Assembly: GCA_021159265.1 (NCBI GenBank)
Contig: JAGGSD010000201.1
Location: 1 to 9,873, forward strand
DNA length: 9,873 nucleotides
Direction: 5' to 3'
Source of the DNA: Syntrophobacterales bacterium
GTDB lineage: Bacteria > Desulfobacterota > Syntrophia > Syntrophales > UBA6807
Position numbers and translations under genes: made by a program. The notes beneath the pieces were generated by a model. That model was not told the DNA's origin. It searched no databases and worked only from the letters and a program-made list of their open reading frames with translations. The stretch's first letter is position 1. Every line of letters starts with the position of its first letter. Positions 1 to 6,481 of this stretch are shown here, one piece after another.

Positions 1-15
1 GCTTGTAATTACTGG

Positions 16-35
16 ATTCCCGCTTTCGCGGGAAT
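16..35. repeat. REP-like GC-rich hairpin
   Basis: A perfect 8-bp inverted repeat, ATTCCCGC and GCGGGAAT around a TTTC loop, lies 37 bp past the stop of the NusG-like gene. Short hairpins of this kind are common dispersed elements in proteobacterial intergenic DNA. It could stop or stabilise the minus-strand transcript, but no T-run follows it on that strand, so it is not called a terminator. Confidence 0.6.
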
Positions 36-72
36 GACAGATTAGTGAGTTTTTTGACTTTTTACGAATGCA

Positions 73-576
73 TCAAATTTTCTCGATTTTAAATCCCTCT
101 AACTTAATCGCAACGGAACGCTGGAGAAGATCAATAGAAACAACAAAAAGATTCTTTTTTAAATCCGTTTTAAGCACAATACCTTCAATTTCTTTGAAGG
201 CTCCATCTACAATACGGGCCCTTTCACCCACCTTCGGGTACAGACACGTTTGCATTTCCACTTCCGAATTTACTAAACGCTGTATGGCCTCTATCTGGGC
301 ATCGGGAACGGGTATAGGCTCATAACTATTCGGTTTCCCCAGCATCCTGACAACACCGTGAGTTTTAAGAACATCCAGCCTTTTTTCATTGGTTAAATCG
401 AATAATTCCACAAAGAGATACCCTGAAAACATTGGCACCCTGATTTTTTTCCTTCTATCTTTTCTTTTGCTCCACACTTCTATCTTGGGAAGAAAGGTCT
501 TTATATCTTTTTGAACGAGGCGGGTATAAACTTTATCTTCAAAGCGTGATCTTGTATGGACGGCATACCAGGGCAT
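73..576 (-). CDS. NusG-like transcription antiterminator, RfaH/UpxY type
   Basis: This 167-aa protein resembles the specialised NusG paralogues (RfaH, UpxY, LoaP) that ride on RNA polymerase and help it read through long operons, often for polysaccharides. The N-terminal NGN domain (about residues 1-110) opens with MPWYAVHTRSRFE and contains the core segment PMFSGYLFVE. A KOW-type region follows (about residues 113-160, VGERARIVDGAFKEIEG). Length is usual for the family. The ATG at 576 is chosen because GAGGAG (587-582) sits 5 bases upstream; the GTG two codons earlier overlaps that ribosome binding site. Housekeeping nusG normally lies beside secE and rplK, which are not here. The gene is last before the left edge, so its target operon probably lies there. 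The UpxY assignment is from overall look, not a search. Confidence 0.85.
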   Translation of the reverse strand: MPWYAVHTRSRFEDKVYTRLVQKDIKTFLPKIEVWSKRKDRRKKIRVPMFSGYLFVELFDLTNEKRLDVLKTHGVVRMLGKPNSYEPIPVPDAQIEAIQRLVNSEVEMQTCLYPKVGERARIVDGAFKEIEGIVLKTDLKKNLFVVSIDLLQRSVAIKLEGFKIEKI

Positions 577-597
577 GTGCACTCCTCAAAATTGAGA

Positions 598-639
598 TTA
601 GGGGATTAAAGGGATAAAGGATTAATTTTAATCCCCTAA
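598..639. repeat. Perfect 13-bp inverted repeat upstream of the NusG-like gene
   Basis: TTAGGGGATTAAA (598-610) is the exact reverse complement of 627-639, with a 16-base AT-rich loop holding further GGAT/AAAGG units. It lies 22 bp upstream of the NusG-like start, so its transcript would fold just before that ribosome binding site. There is no T-run after it on the minus strand. It may be a leader structure or simply a mobile repeat. Confidence 0.6.
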
Positions 640-660
640 CCCGAACAAGCCGGAAAAGCT
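635..660. repeat. Dispersed 26-bp repeat, copy 1
   Basis: The 26 bases beginning CCTAACCCGAACAAGCCGG are identical to 9807-9832. The identity ends right after the segment, so this is a discrete unit. A degenerate relative (CCTAACCCAGATAAACTGG) occurs at 7340-7358 next to the larger palindromic element. All copies are outside genes. Confidence 0.7.
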
Positions 661-716
661 TGAGGCCAAATTTCCAATTTCTATTTTCTAATTTCGACGT
701 TCAGTGAACGCTTACT

Positions 717-748
717 AAATTCTTTTGCCATTTTTGCAAGAACTTTAC
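717..748. repeat. Dispersed 32-bp repeat, copy 1
   Basis: The 32-base segment starting AAATTCTTTTGCCA and ending GAACTTTAC matches 7574-7605 at 30 of 32 positions in the same orientation. It is in the ribD to NusG-like spacer. Together with 583-716 and 749-765 it accounts for most of that spacer, which has no credible gene. Confidence 0.7.
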
Positions 749-765
749 AACTAACGACTAATCCT

Positions 766-1869
766 TTAATCCATAATCCTTGTTTTTACTCCTTCGACAA
801 TGATGTCATCCCCTTTTCTGTAAACTTTATCAAAGGTCAGGCCGATTGAATCATCCATTTTTTCAATCCCCAGATCGCCTATTGCTTCAATTCCTTTTCC
901 CAGTATTTTCGGTGCTGTAATGACAACCATCCTGTCAAAGAGTCTTTCTTTCACAAATGAAGTGATAATTTTTGAGCCTCCTTCAACGAGAATTGAAGAA
1001 ATTTCCCTTTTTCCGAGTTCAATCAAGAGCTTTTTCAGATCGACATGATTATTATCCCCTTCATCGATCACAATGATTTCAATACCTTCCTCTTTCAGAA
1101 GTGTCCGCTTTTCATCAACCGACCTGGAAGTTGTGGCAATGATGGTTTTTGAATCTTTCTGATTGCCAAAAATACGCGCATTCACCGGTATTTTCAAGAA
1201 AGGATCAACTACGATTCTGACAGGATTTCTTCCTCTTACAAGGCGAACGGTAAGCTCCGGATCATCTTTAAGAACTGTCCCCACACCCACGAGGACACCG
1301 TCGTGATGACTTCTCAACTTGTGGGCATATTTGAGAGATGGACCTGAACTGATCCATTTGGAACGACCTGTTGATGTTGCAATTCTTCCGTCAATGGTCT
1401 GTGCATATTTGAGGGTAATAAAGGGAATCCTTGTCTCGATAAACTTAAAATACTTTTCGTTTAACGCCCTGCATTTTTCCTCAAGAATTCCAACCGTTGT
1501 TTTGATCCCGTGATTTTCCAGGATTTCTATCCCTTTGCCGGAAACCAGAGGATTGGGATCGGTAGTTCCTATTACCACTTCCGATGCCTTTGCATCAATG
1601 ATTCTTTCAACACAGGGAGGTGTTTTGCCATAATGACTGCATGGTTCTAAAGTTACATAAAGAGTAGCTCCCTCTATCGATTCAGAAGCATTATCAATGG
1701 CATTAATTTCCGCATGATTTTCCCCAAATCTCTTGTGATATCCCTCACCGATTATTTTCCCTTCTTTAACGATTACTGCCCCCACCATGGGATTAGGACT
1801 CGCCCACCCTTCCCCTTTTCCGGCAAGTTTCAGCGCCCTTTTCATAAAGAATTCATCCATGGCGGACAC
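766..1869 (-). CDS. ribD: Bifunctional riboflavin biosynthesis deaminase/reductase RibD
   Basis: RibD carries out two successive cytosolic steps of riboflavin synthesis: zinc-dependent deamination of the diaminopyrimidine made from GTP, then NADPH-dependent reduction of the ribose. The deaminase domain (about residues 5-145) has the expected zinc ligands: H52 and E54 in HAE, then C77 and C86 in the EPCSHYGKTPPC motif. The reductase domain starts near residue 148 (ITLKYAQTIDGRIA) and includes ILVEGGS in its last third. The 367-aa length is normal. The GTG at 1869 has a weak GGAA 4 bases upstream; the ATG at 1860 is the alternative. Other rib genes are absent, so it is separated from the usual rib operon. 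Flavin supply would suit the neighbouring flavoenzymes, but the large spacers on both sides argue against one operon. Confidence 0.97.
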   Translation of the reverse strand: MSAMDEFFMKRALKLAGKGEGWASPNPMVGAVIVKEGKIIGEGYHKRFGENHAEINAIDNASESIEGATLYVTLEPCSHYGKTPPCVERIIDAKASEVVIGTTDPNPLVSGKGIEILENHGIKTTVGILEEKCRALNEKYFKFIETRIPFITLKYAQTIDGRIATSTGRSKWISSGPSLKYAHKLRSHHDGVLVGVGTVLKDDPELTVRLVRGRNPVRIVVDPFLKIPVNARIFGNQKDSKTIIATTSRSVDEKRTLLKEEGIEIIVIDEGDNNHVDLKKLLIELGKREISSILVEGGSKIITSFVKERLFDRMVVITAPKILGKGIEAIGDLGIEKMDDSIGLTFDKVYRKGDDIIVEGVKTRIMD

Positions 1870-1906
1870 ATAATTCCATTTCGATTATATAGACAAAACA
1901 AAATTT

Positions 1907-1948
1907 AAGGATAAAGGAACAAGATGCAAGGTAAAAGATGAAAGGAGG
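1907..1948 (+). repeat. Degenerate 7-bp tandem array, purine strand on plus
   Basis: Six consecutive 7-base units each begin AAG, mostly AAGG (AAGGATA, AAGGAAC, AAGATGC and so on). The period is exactly seven throughout, but the last three bases of each unit drift. It lies upstream of ribD and belongs to the same sequence family as 2165-2216, in the opposite orientation. Confidence 0.65.
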
Positions 1949-1978
1949 CTCACGTAATCCCTAAAACGGCAAAGCCGC

Positions 1979-2109
1979 AAATCCGAAATTCGAATATCAA
2001 AATACGAAACAAATCCGAATATCAAATAACAAATTTTCGAAACAGTTTTGAACATTCGAATTTAATGTTTTGATATTGTTTCGAATTTCGTACTTCGGAT
2101 TTCGAATTT
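1979..2109. repeat. CGAA/TTCG-rich imperfect palindrome, copy 1 (MITE-like)
   Basis: The left arm starting at 1979 (AAATCCGAAATTCGAA) pairs with the right arm ending at 2109. I count 26 matches in the outer 33 positions. The interior is AT-rich with further inverted motifs (TTTTGAACATTCGAA). The left arm is also closely similar to the left arm of the 7359-7543 element, sharing CGAAACAAATCCGAAT exactly. No transposase is encoded. It looks like a non-autonomous dispersed element or a structured RNA-forming repeat. Confidence 0.75.
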
Positions 2110-2118
2110 ATTTTCCGC

Positions 2119-2147
2119 CAACATCTGCGCAAAAAACGCAGTTGTTG
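2119..2147. repeat. Strong hairpin downstream of nfnB
   Basis: CAACATCTGCG (2119-2129) and CGCAGTTGTTG (2137-2147) form an 11-position stem with one mismatch and a 7-base loop. It starts 28 bp after the nfnB stop on the minus strand. The six T residues (minus strand) are in the loop, not after the stem, so it is at best a non-canonical terminator or 3' stabiliser for the nfnAB mRNA. Confidence 0.5.
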
Positions 2148-2164
2148 AGAATAAAGACTCTAAT

Positions 2165-2216
2165 CCTTGATCCTTTATCCTTGATCCTTGTTTCTTGTTC
2201 CTTGTTCCTTGTTCCT
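2165..2216 (-). repeat. 7-bp tandem array running into the nfnB 3' end
   Basis: Seven complete heptads plus three bases, plus-strand units CCTTGAT, CCTTTAT, CCTTGAT, CCTTGTT, TCTTGTT, CCTTGTT, CCTTGTT, then CCT. The purine-rich strand is the minus (coding) strand. Positions 2175-2216 are inside nfnB. Because three heptads equal seven codons, the array encodes a seven-residue peptide repeat in the protein tail. Confidence 0.9.
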
Positions 2217-3620
2217 CAGGTACTCATCAATCGCCCGGGCCGCTTTTCTGCCGGCGCCCATAGCAAGGATAACCGTTGCGGAGCCGGTTACTATATCGCC
2301 GCCGGCATAAACACCCTTGCGGCTGGTTTCACCCGTTTCACCCTTTGTGACAATATAATTCCACCGGTTTGTTTCCAGGCCAGGAGTCGTGGCGGCTATG
2401 ACTGGGTTGGACATCGTCCCAACGGCAACCACAACCGTATCAACATCCATAACAAACTCGGAATCTTTTATCGGAACAGGTCTCCGTCTTCCCGATTCAT
2501 CAGGTTCTCCCAGTTCCATCCGGATGCATTTCATCCCTGTAACCCAACCCTTCTCATTGCCTATATATTCCACCGGATTCGTAAGTAACTTAAACTGGAC
2601 ACCCTCATCCCTGGCATGATGAACTTCTTCAATCCTCGCCGGCATCTCAACTTCGGTGCGACGATATACAATATACGCATTCTCCGCGCCCAGCCTCAAT
2701 GCCGTTCGCACAGAGTCCATGGCGACATTACCGCCGCCGATTACAGCCACGTTTTTACCATGAATTATGGGAGTATCATATTCCGGAAATCTGTATGCCT
2801 TCATCAGATTGGATCTGGTGAGATATTCATTGGCCGAATAGATACCGGAGAGATTTTCACCCGGTATATTCATGAAGACAGGGGCGCCGGCGCCAACTCC
2901 AAGGAAGACTGCATCAAATCCCTCGTCTAAAAGTTCGTCTACTGTTTTTACTCTCCCGACCACGGCATTTGTTACGATCTTTACACCCAATTTCTCAAGA
3001 TAATCGACTTCCGCATCCACAATATTTTTTGGAAGACGAAACTCGGGAATACCGTAAATCAGAACACCCCCGGCCTTGTGAAGGGCCTCAAATACAGTAA
3101 CATCATGACCAAGTTTTACCAGATCCCCCGCGATCGTCAATCCCGCAGGCCCGGCTCCCACCACTGCAACCTTTTTCCCTGTGGGTAAAGCTACCTCAGG
3201 GACCATTATATTCCCCGACTTACGTTCATAGTCGGCTGCAAAACGTTCCAGTCTGCCTATGGCGACAGAATCACCCTTTTTCCCTAGGATGCAGGCTTTT
3301 TCACACTGGTCCTCCTGAGGACAGACTCTCCCGCAAATAGCGGGAAGAGCGTTTGTTTCCTTCAGCTTGTGTGCAGCCCCAATAAAATCTTCTTCGGCAA
3401 TCAACTTTATAAAGCCGGGTATATCCACATCGACGGGACATCCAGCCACGCACGTAGGTTTTTTACACTGTAAACATCTCTTTGCTTCTAAAACAGCCTG
3501 TTCTTTTGTATAACCAAGAGGTACCTCGTTAAAGTTCCGACTTCGAACCTTTGCATCCTGCTCCGGCATGCTCTGCCTTGGAATCTTTAATTTTTCCGCT
3601 TTCTTTTTCTTATCTGTCAT
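2175..3620 (-). CDS. nfnB: NfnB/SudA-type flavoprotein, glutamate synthase small-subunit family
   Basis: This is the large subunit of an NADH-dependent ferredoxin:NADP oxidoreductase (NfnAB, also annotated SudA or GltA), a cytosolic flavoenzyme of the glutamate synthase small-subunit family. The N-terminal domain carries cysteines for two [4Fe-4S] clusters: C49, C52, C57, C61 and C96, C100, C106, C110. An FAD Rossmann motif GAGPAG (155-160) and an NAD(P) motif GGGNVAMD (295-302) follow. GDIVTGSATVILAMGAGR near the end is the usual family signature. Its start overlaps the end of nfnA by 11 bp, implying translational coupling. The last 13 residues, RNKEQGTRNKDQG, are encoded by a tandem DNA repeat and are not typical of the family. 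A free-standing GltD-like protein is possible, but pairing with the upstream gene strongly favours Nfn/Sud. Whether it bifurcates cannot be read from sequence. Confidence 0.9.
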   Translation of the reverse strand: MTDKKKKAEKLKIPRQSMPEQDAKVRSRNFNEVPLGYTKEQAVLEAKRCLQCKKPTCVAGCPVDVDIPGFIKLIAEEDFIGAAHKLKETNALPAICGRVCPQEDQCEKACILGKKGDSVAIGRLERFAADYERKSGNIMVPEVALPTGKKVAVVGAGPAGLTIAGDLVKLGHDVTVFEALHKAGGVLIYGIPEFRLPKNIVDAEVDYLEKLGVKIVTNAVVGRVKTVDELLDEGFDAVFLGVGAGAPVFMNIPGENLSGIYSANEYLTRSNLMKAYRFPEYDTPIIHGKNVAVIGGGNVAMDSVRTALRLGAENAYIVYRRTEVEMPARIEEVHHARDEGVQFKLLTNPVEYIGNEKGWVTGMKCIRMELGEPDESGRRRPVPIKDSEFVMDVDTVVVAVGTMSNPVIAATTPGLETNRWNYIVTKGETGETSRKGVYAGGDIVTGSATVILAMGAGRKAARAIDEYLRNKEQGTRNKDQG

Positions 3621-4446
3621 TGTGTCTACACCTGTAATTTTCCATTGCTGTTTGTTCCTGATTATTGTATGTCTGAAGACGAGTCATCAAAAGACCGAAA
3701 TCTACCTTATGACCATCAAATTCAGGACCGTCAACACAGGCAAATTTGGTCTTTCCTCCCACGGAAACACGACAGGCGCCACACATCCCGGTGGCATCCA
3801 CCATGATTGGATTCAGACTTACGATCGTTTTTATACCATAGGGTCTTGTAACCTCGCAGAGAAATTTCATCATCGGGACAGGACCTATTGCAAAAACAAT
3901 ATCAATCTTTTCACCCGAATCGATCAGATTTTGCAGGACATTAGTTACAAAACCGTGGACACCATAACTTCCGTCATCTGTAGCTACTATAAGTTCCTCA
4001 CTGATTGATCTTATCTCATCCTCGAGTATAAGAATATCCTTCGTCCTGGCGCCAATAATCGGAATTACCTTGTTACCAGCCTCCGCAAGAGCCTTGATAA
4101 CGGGATAAGCAACACCAATGCCAACACCCCCGCCAACGCACACAGCCGTGCCAAAGTTTGCTATTTCCGTGGGATGTCCCAGGGGACCGAGTAAAGTGAA
4201 CAGGCTGTCACCCTCGTTCATCTCCGCCAGACAGGTGGTAGTTTTCCCGACGACCTGAAAGATAAGGGTTATGGTTCCCTTTTCTACATCAGAGTCAACG
4301 ATGGTCAAGGGAATTCTTTCGCCCTTCTCATCAACCATGAGCACGACAAACTGCCCGGCTTTTCTCTTTTCGGCTACATCGGGGGCTTCGATTACCATTC
4401 TGACCACATTTTCAGACAGATAGCCTTTTTCAGTTATTTTATTCAA
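3610..4446 (-). CDS. nfnA: NfnA/SudB-type FAD and [2Fe-2S] subunit
   Basis: This is the small subunit partner of NfnB, in the dihydroorotate dehydrogenase electron-transfer (PyrK-like) ferredoxin reductase family. Counting from the TTG at 4446 the protein is 278 aa. It shows GQFV (31-34), an FAD-side motif ERIPLTIVD (43-51), GPLGHP (87-92), the nucleotide-binding loop GGGVGIG (105-111), and a C-terminal [2Fe-2S] site with C222, C225 and C237. Nfn small subunits can use an aspartate as fourth ligand, and D217 is nearby. The start is set by AGGAGA (4459-4454), 7 bases before the TTG. The longer reading frame from 4536 would translate a terminator hairpin and lacks a ribosome binding site. PyrK is the main alternative, but no pyrD is present and nfnB overlaps the gene. 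Confidence 0.9.
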   Translation of the reverse strand: MNKITEKGYLSENVVRMVIEAPDVAEKRKAGQFVVLMVDEKGERIPLTIVDSDVEKGTITLIFQVVGKTTTCLAEMNEGDSLFTLLGPLGHPTEIANFGTAVCVGGGVGIGVAYPVIKALAEAGNKVIPIIGARTKDILILEDEIRSISEELIVATDDGSYGVHGFVTNVLQNLIDSGEKIDIVFAIGPVPMMKFLCEVTRPYGIKTIVSLNPIMVDATGMCGACRVSVGGKTKFACVDGPEFDGHKVDFGLLMTRLQTYNNQEQTAMENYRCRHNDR

Positions 4447-4480
4447 TCTCAAATCTCCTGTTTTTTTATTGTTACCCGCT

Positions 4481-4511
4481 AAAAAAACAGGGAGCCTCCC
4501 AAAGGCTCCCC
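4481..4511 (-). terminator. Intrinsic terminator after the Hdr/Flx operon
   Basis: On the minus strand GGGAGCC (4510-4504), a 7-base loop, and GGCTCCC (4496-4490) form a perfect 7-bp GC-rich stem. TGTTTTTTT (4489-4481) follows. It starts about 60 bp after the flxA-like stop and ends 34 bp before the nfnA start codon, just upstream of the nfnA ribosome binding site. It would end or attenuate transcripts coming from flxA. Confidence 0.9.
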
Positions 4512-4569
4512 TGCTGTTATTTTTAACTTTTTCCAATCTTCACAAAAGCAATCACATCATAAGAAAAAC

Positions 4570-5412
4570 TTAATATTCCGGTGTCAGTTGATCCAGCTCG
4601 GCCAGGGAGAAGACAGGACCATCCTTACATACATATTTCTCGCCGACATTGCAACGGCCACATTTGCCTATACCGCATTTCATCCTCATTTCGAGGGAGG
4701 TATAAATGTTTTCCTTTGAGAAGCCCAGTTCAAAAAACACCGGAAGTGTAAAGCGAATCATAATGGGCGGACCACATATAATGGTAACAGCATTTTCAGA
4801 GGCTGGCCCTACCTCTTTGCAGACCGTGGGAACAAAACCCTCTCTTCCCGTCCAGGTTTCATCACCTTTGTCCACCGTTACATACATGTCGATATCGTCT
4901 CTCTTCTCCCAGCCGGCAAGTTCATCCTTGTAAATAAGAAGTCCGGGCTCTCGTGCGCCGTAAACAACCGTAATATTCCCAAATCTTGACCGGTTGTCTT
5001 CATGTAACATATAGTTGATCATCGATCTCAGGGTTGTAAAGGCGAAACCTCCACCGACAATAACGATGTTTTTCCCCTCTAAATAGTCGATTGGCCACGA
5101 ATTGCCCAAGGGGCCTCTGACACCCATACGCGTACCCTCTTCAAGATTATGAAGGGCAGATGTCACAACCCCGGCCTTTTGCACGGTAAATTCGATATAG
5201 CCTTCCTGGGTAGGTGACGAGGCTATACCTATAGGTGATTCCCCCTTTCCTAAGATGGAAAGCTCGGCAAACTGCCCCGGCAGGTATTTAAAATTTTCTT
5301 CATCTTCCTTATTAACAAAAGCCAATCGAAAAGTCTTAATATCCTTTGTTGTTACTTCCGTTACTATTTTTACAACATCAACAGGCATGGGCATATATGG
5401 ATTTTTCTGCAT
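4570..5412 (-). CDS. FlxA/HydG-like FAD/NAD(P)-binding [2Fe-2S] oxidoreductase
   Basis: This 280-aa protein belongs to the ferredoxin reductase-like family that supplies the diaphorase (NAD(P)H-oxidising) module of sulfhydrogenases, anaerobic sulfite reductase (AsrB) and the Flx complexes. It contains PGQF (45-48), an FAD-binding stretch PIGIASSPT (60-68), GPLGNSWP (100-107) and the nucleotide loop GGGFAF (120-125). A CGPP motif lies near residue 210, and a C-terminal [2Fe-2S] site uses C246, C251, C254 and C262. The loop GGGFAFTTLRS departs from the commoner GGGIGLAPLRS of relatives. AGGAG sits 7 bases before the ATG. It follows the dicluster gene by 15 bp and is the last gene before the terminator. 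In the complex it would accept hydride from NAD(P)H and pass electrons to the neighbouring iron-sulfur subunits. Confidence 0.88.
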   Translation of the reverse strand: MQKNPYMPMPVDVVKIVTEVTTKDIKTFRLAFVNKEDEENFKYLPGQFAELSILGKGESPIGIASSPTQEGYIEFTVQKAGVVTSALHNLEEGTRMGVRGPLGNSWPIDYLEGKNIVIVGGGFAFTTLRSMINYMLHEDNRSRFGNITVVYGAREPGLLIYKDELAGWEKRDDIDMYVTVDKGDETWTGREGFVPTVCKEVGPASENAVTIICGPPIMIRFTLPVFFELGFSKENIYTSLEMRMKCGIGKCGRCNVGEKYVCKDGPVFSLAELDQLTPEY

Positions 5413-5427
5413 TCTTATCTCCTGAAA

Positions 5428-6453
5428 CTATAATTTCGAAATGTCCGTAACAATCTTTCTTATATCTATGTTAACCGGACAATACCTCACACACCTGCCA
5501 CAACCCACACAGGCAATCTCATCAAAGTTATCCACAAAATACTTAAATTTATGCATGAGCCTCTGCCTCCACCGCTGTTTTTGCGATGGCCTCGGATTGT
5601 GTCCGGAGGTTTCCTGTGTAAACAACCAGTACATACAGGAATCCCATGTCCTTATTCTCTTTCCGTCACTACCTTTTACCTCGTCACTGATATCAAAGCA
5701 GTGACAGGTAGGACAGAGATACGTGCAGGTCCCACAGGCAAGGCAGCTCTGGTGAATCGTATCCCAGAAGGGATGTTCAAAATTATCATCGAGCCATGGC
5801 TTTATCTCCTTGCCGGGAATGTGGGATTTTATTTCTTTCTCGGCACTTTCGGAGAGTTCTTTTTTCTTTTCATCCGCTGAACCATCGGCCGCAGGTAAAT
5901 CTCCCATCCTTTCCAAGAGTTTTTCACCTTTCGGGGTTATAAACTCAGCCAGATAATTATCTCCCATATCGGTCAGCAATACATCGGCGCCCTCTTCCGA
6001 CATGGGGTGACCTCCCACGGATGTACAGAAACATGTCGAATATGGAGGTTGAACACAGGCAAGGGAAACGATAATTGTTTTCTCCCTTTTATCTATGTAA
6101 TAAGGATCTTTGTATTTCTCCTGGTCGAAGACCTTGTCAAGAAGGATAAAACTTCGTGCGTCGCAGGGACGTACTCCAAAAAGGATTGCCTCCCGTGCCT
6201 CTCCATCCTCTCCTGAAAGTTTTATTTCCCTTTCCGTTCTCATATATCTCATCATGGTTTCCGTCTGGGGAAAGAAGAAATTCTTGGGAGCATTTCTGGT
6301 ATTGGAATACGCTACAAGAGGCTCCATACCCTCCTCCAGGACCTTAAAGAGAACATTGTCTTCGTCCTTTACTGGCGCATAAACCGGCATCTCTCCAGAA
6401 AGCTTGCTTATAATACCGTTCAAAGCATCCTTTTTTATTAATCTCTTTTCCAT
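5428..6453 (-). CDS. FlxB/HydB/AsrA-like dicluster iron-sulfur protein
   Basis: A 341-aa electron-transfer subunit of the sulfhydrogenase beta (HydB)/anaerobic sulfite reductase A (AsrA) type, which relays electrons from the flavin subunit encoded next door. The N-terminal domain has the family motif GVRPCDARSF (about residue 93) and CVQPPYSTCFCTSVGG (from about 132). Two [4Fe-4S] sites occupy the C-terminal third: C237, C240, C243, C247 and C315, C318, C321, C325. Extra cysteines C250 and C252 follow the first site (PTCHCFD). The ATG has AAGGAAA just upstream. A lysine/glutamate-rich low-complexity stretch lies near residues 194-210. It lies 28 bp after hdrB and 15 bp before the flxA-like gene, so the three are surely co-transcribed. 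It shares its layout with the 339-aa protein at 8192-9211. Confidence 0.88.
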   Translation of the reverse strand: MEKRLIKKDALNGIISKLSGEMPVYAPVKDEDNVLFKVLEEGMEPLVAYSNTRNAPKNFFFPQTETMMRYMRTEREIKLSGEDGEAREAILFGVRPCDARSFILLDKVFDQEKYKDPYYIDKREKTIIVSLACVQPPYSTCFCTSVGGHPMSEEGADVLLTDMGDNYLAEFITPKGEKLLERMGDLPAADGSADEKKKELSESAEKEIKSHIPGKEIKPWLDDNFEHPFWDTIHQSCLACGTCTYLCPTCHCFDISDEVKGSDGKRIRTWDSCMYWLFTQETSGHNPRPSQKQRWRQRLMHKFKYFVDNFDEIACVGCGRCVRYCPVNIDIRKIVTDISKL

Positions 6454-6481
6454 ATCTTTCCTTGATTAATCAGTTATTGGT

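Larger units (their letters stand above)
1870..2174. other. 304-bp intergenic region made of repeats
   Basis: No gene is credible between nfnB and ribD. The region holds a purine-rich heptad array (1907-1948), a short CGGC/GCCG hairpin (1967-1977), a 131-bp CGAA/TTCG-rich palindrome (1979-2109), an 11-bp stem hairpin (2119-2147), and the start of a second heptad array of opposite strand polarity (from 2165). I see no clear promoter for ribD and no FMN riboswitch signature. Confidence 0.75.

Noticed and set aside
577..582. GTG at 582 as start of the NusG-like gene
   Set aside because: It overlaps the GAGGAG ribosome binding site that correctly spaces the ATG at 576.
1870..2174. FMN riboswitch upstream of ribD
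   Set aside because: A flavin-sensing leader would be expected for some rib genes, but I see none of the conserved RFN element blocks here, only repeats.
1907..2216. CRISPR array
   Set aside because: The repeats are contiguous 7-bp units or single palindromes without unique spacers, and no cas genes are present.
2070..2588. Plus-strand 172-codon reading frame
   Set aside because: It is antisense to nfnB, and its N-terminal part (FRISYFGFRIYF) is merely the translated CGAA/TTCG repeat. No ribosome binding site or family was recognised.
4519..4569. Promoter for nfnAB between the flxA-like stop and the terminator
   Set aside because: TTGCTT and an AT-rich TTAAAAAT can be picked out, but the spacing is about 19 bases and the start would fall at the terminator stem. 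Too weak to list.
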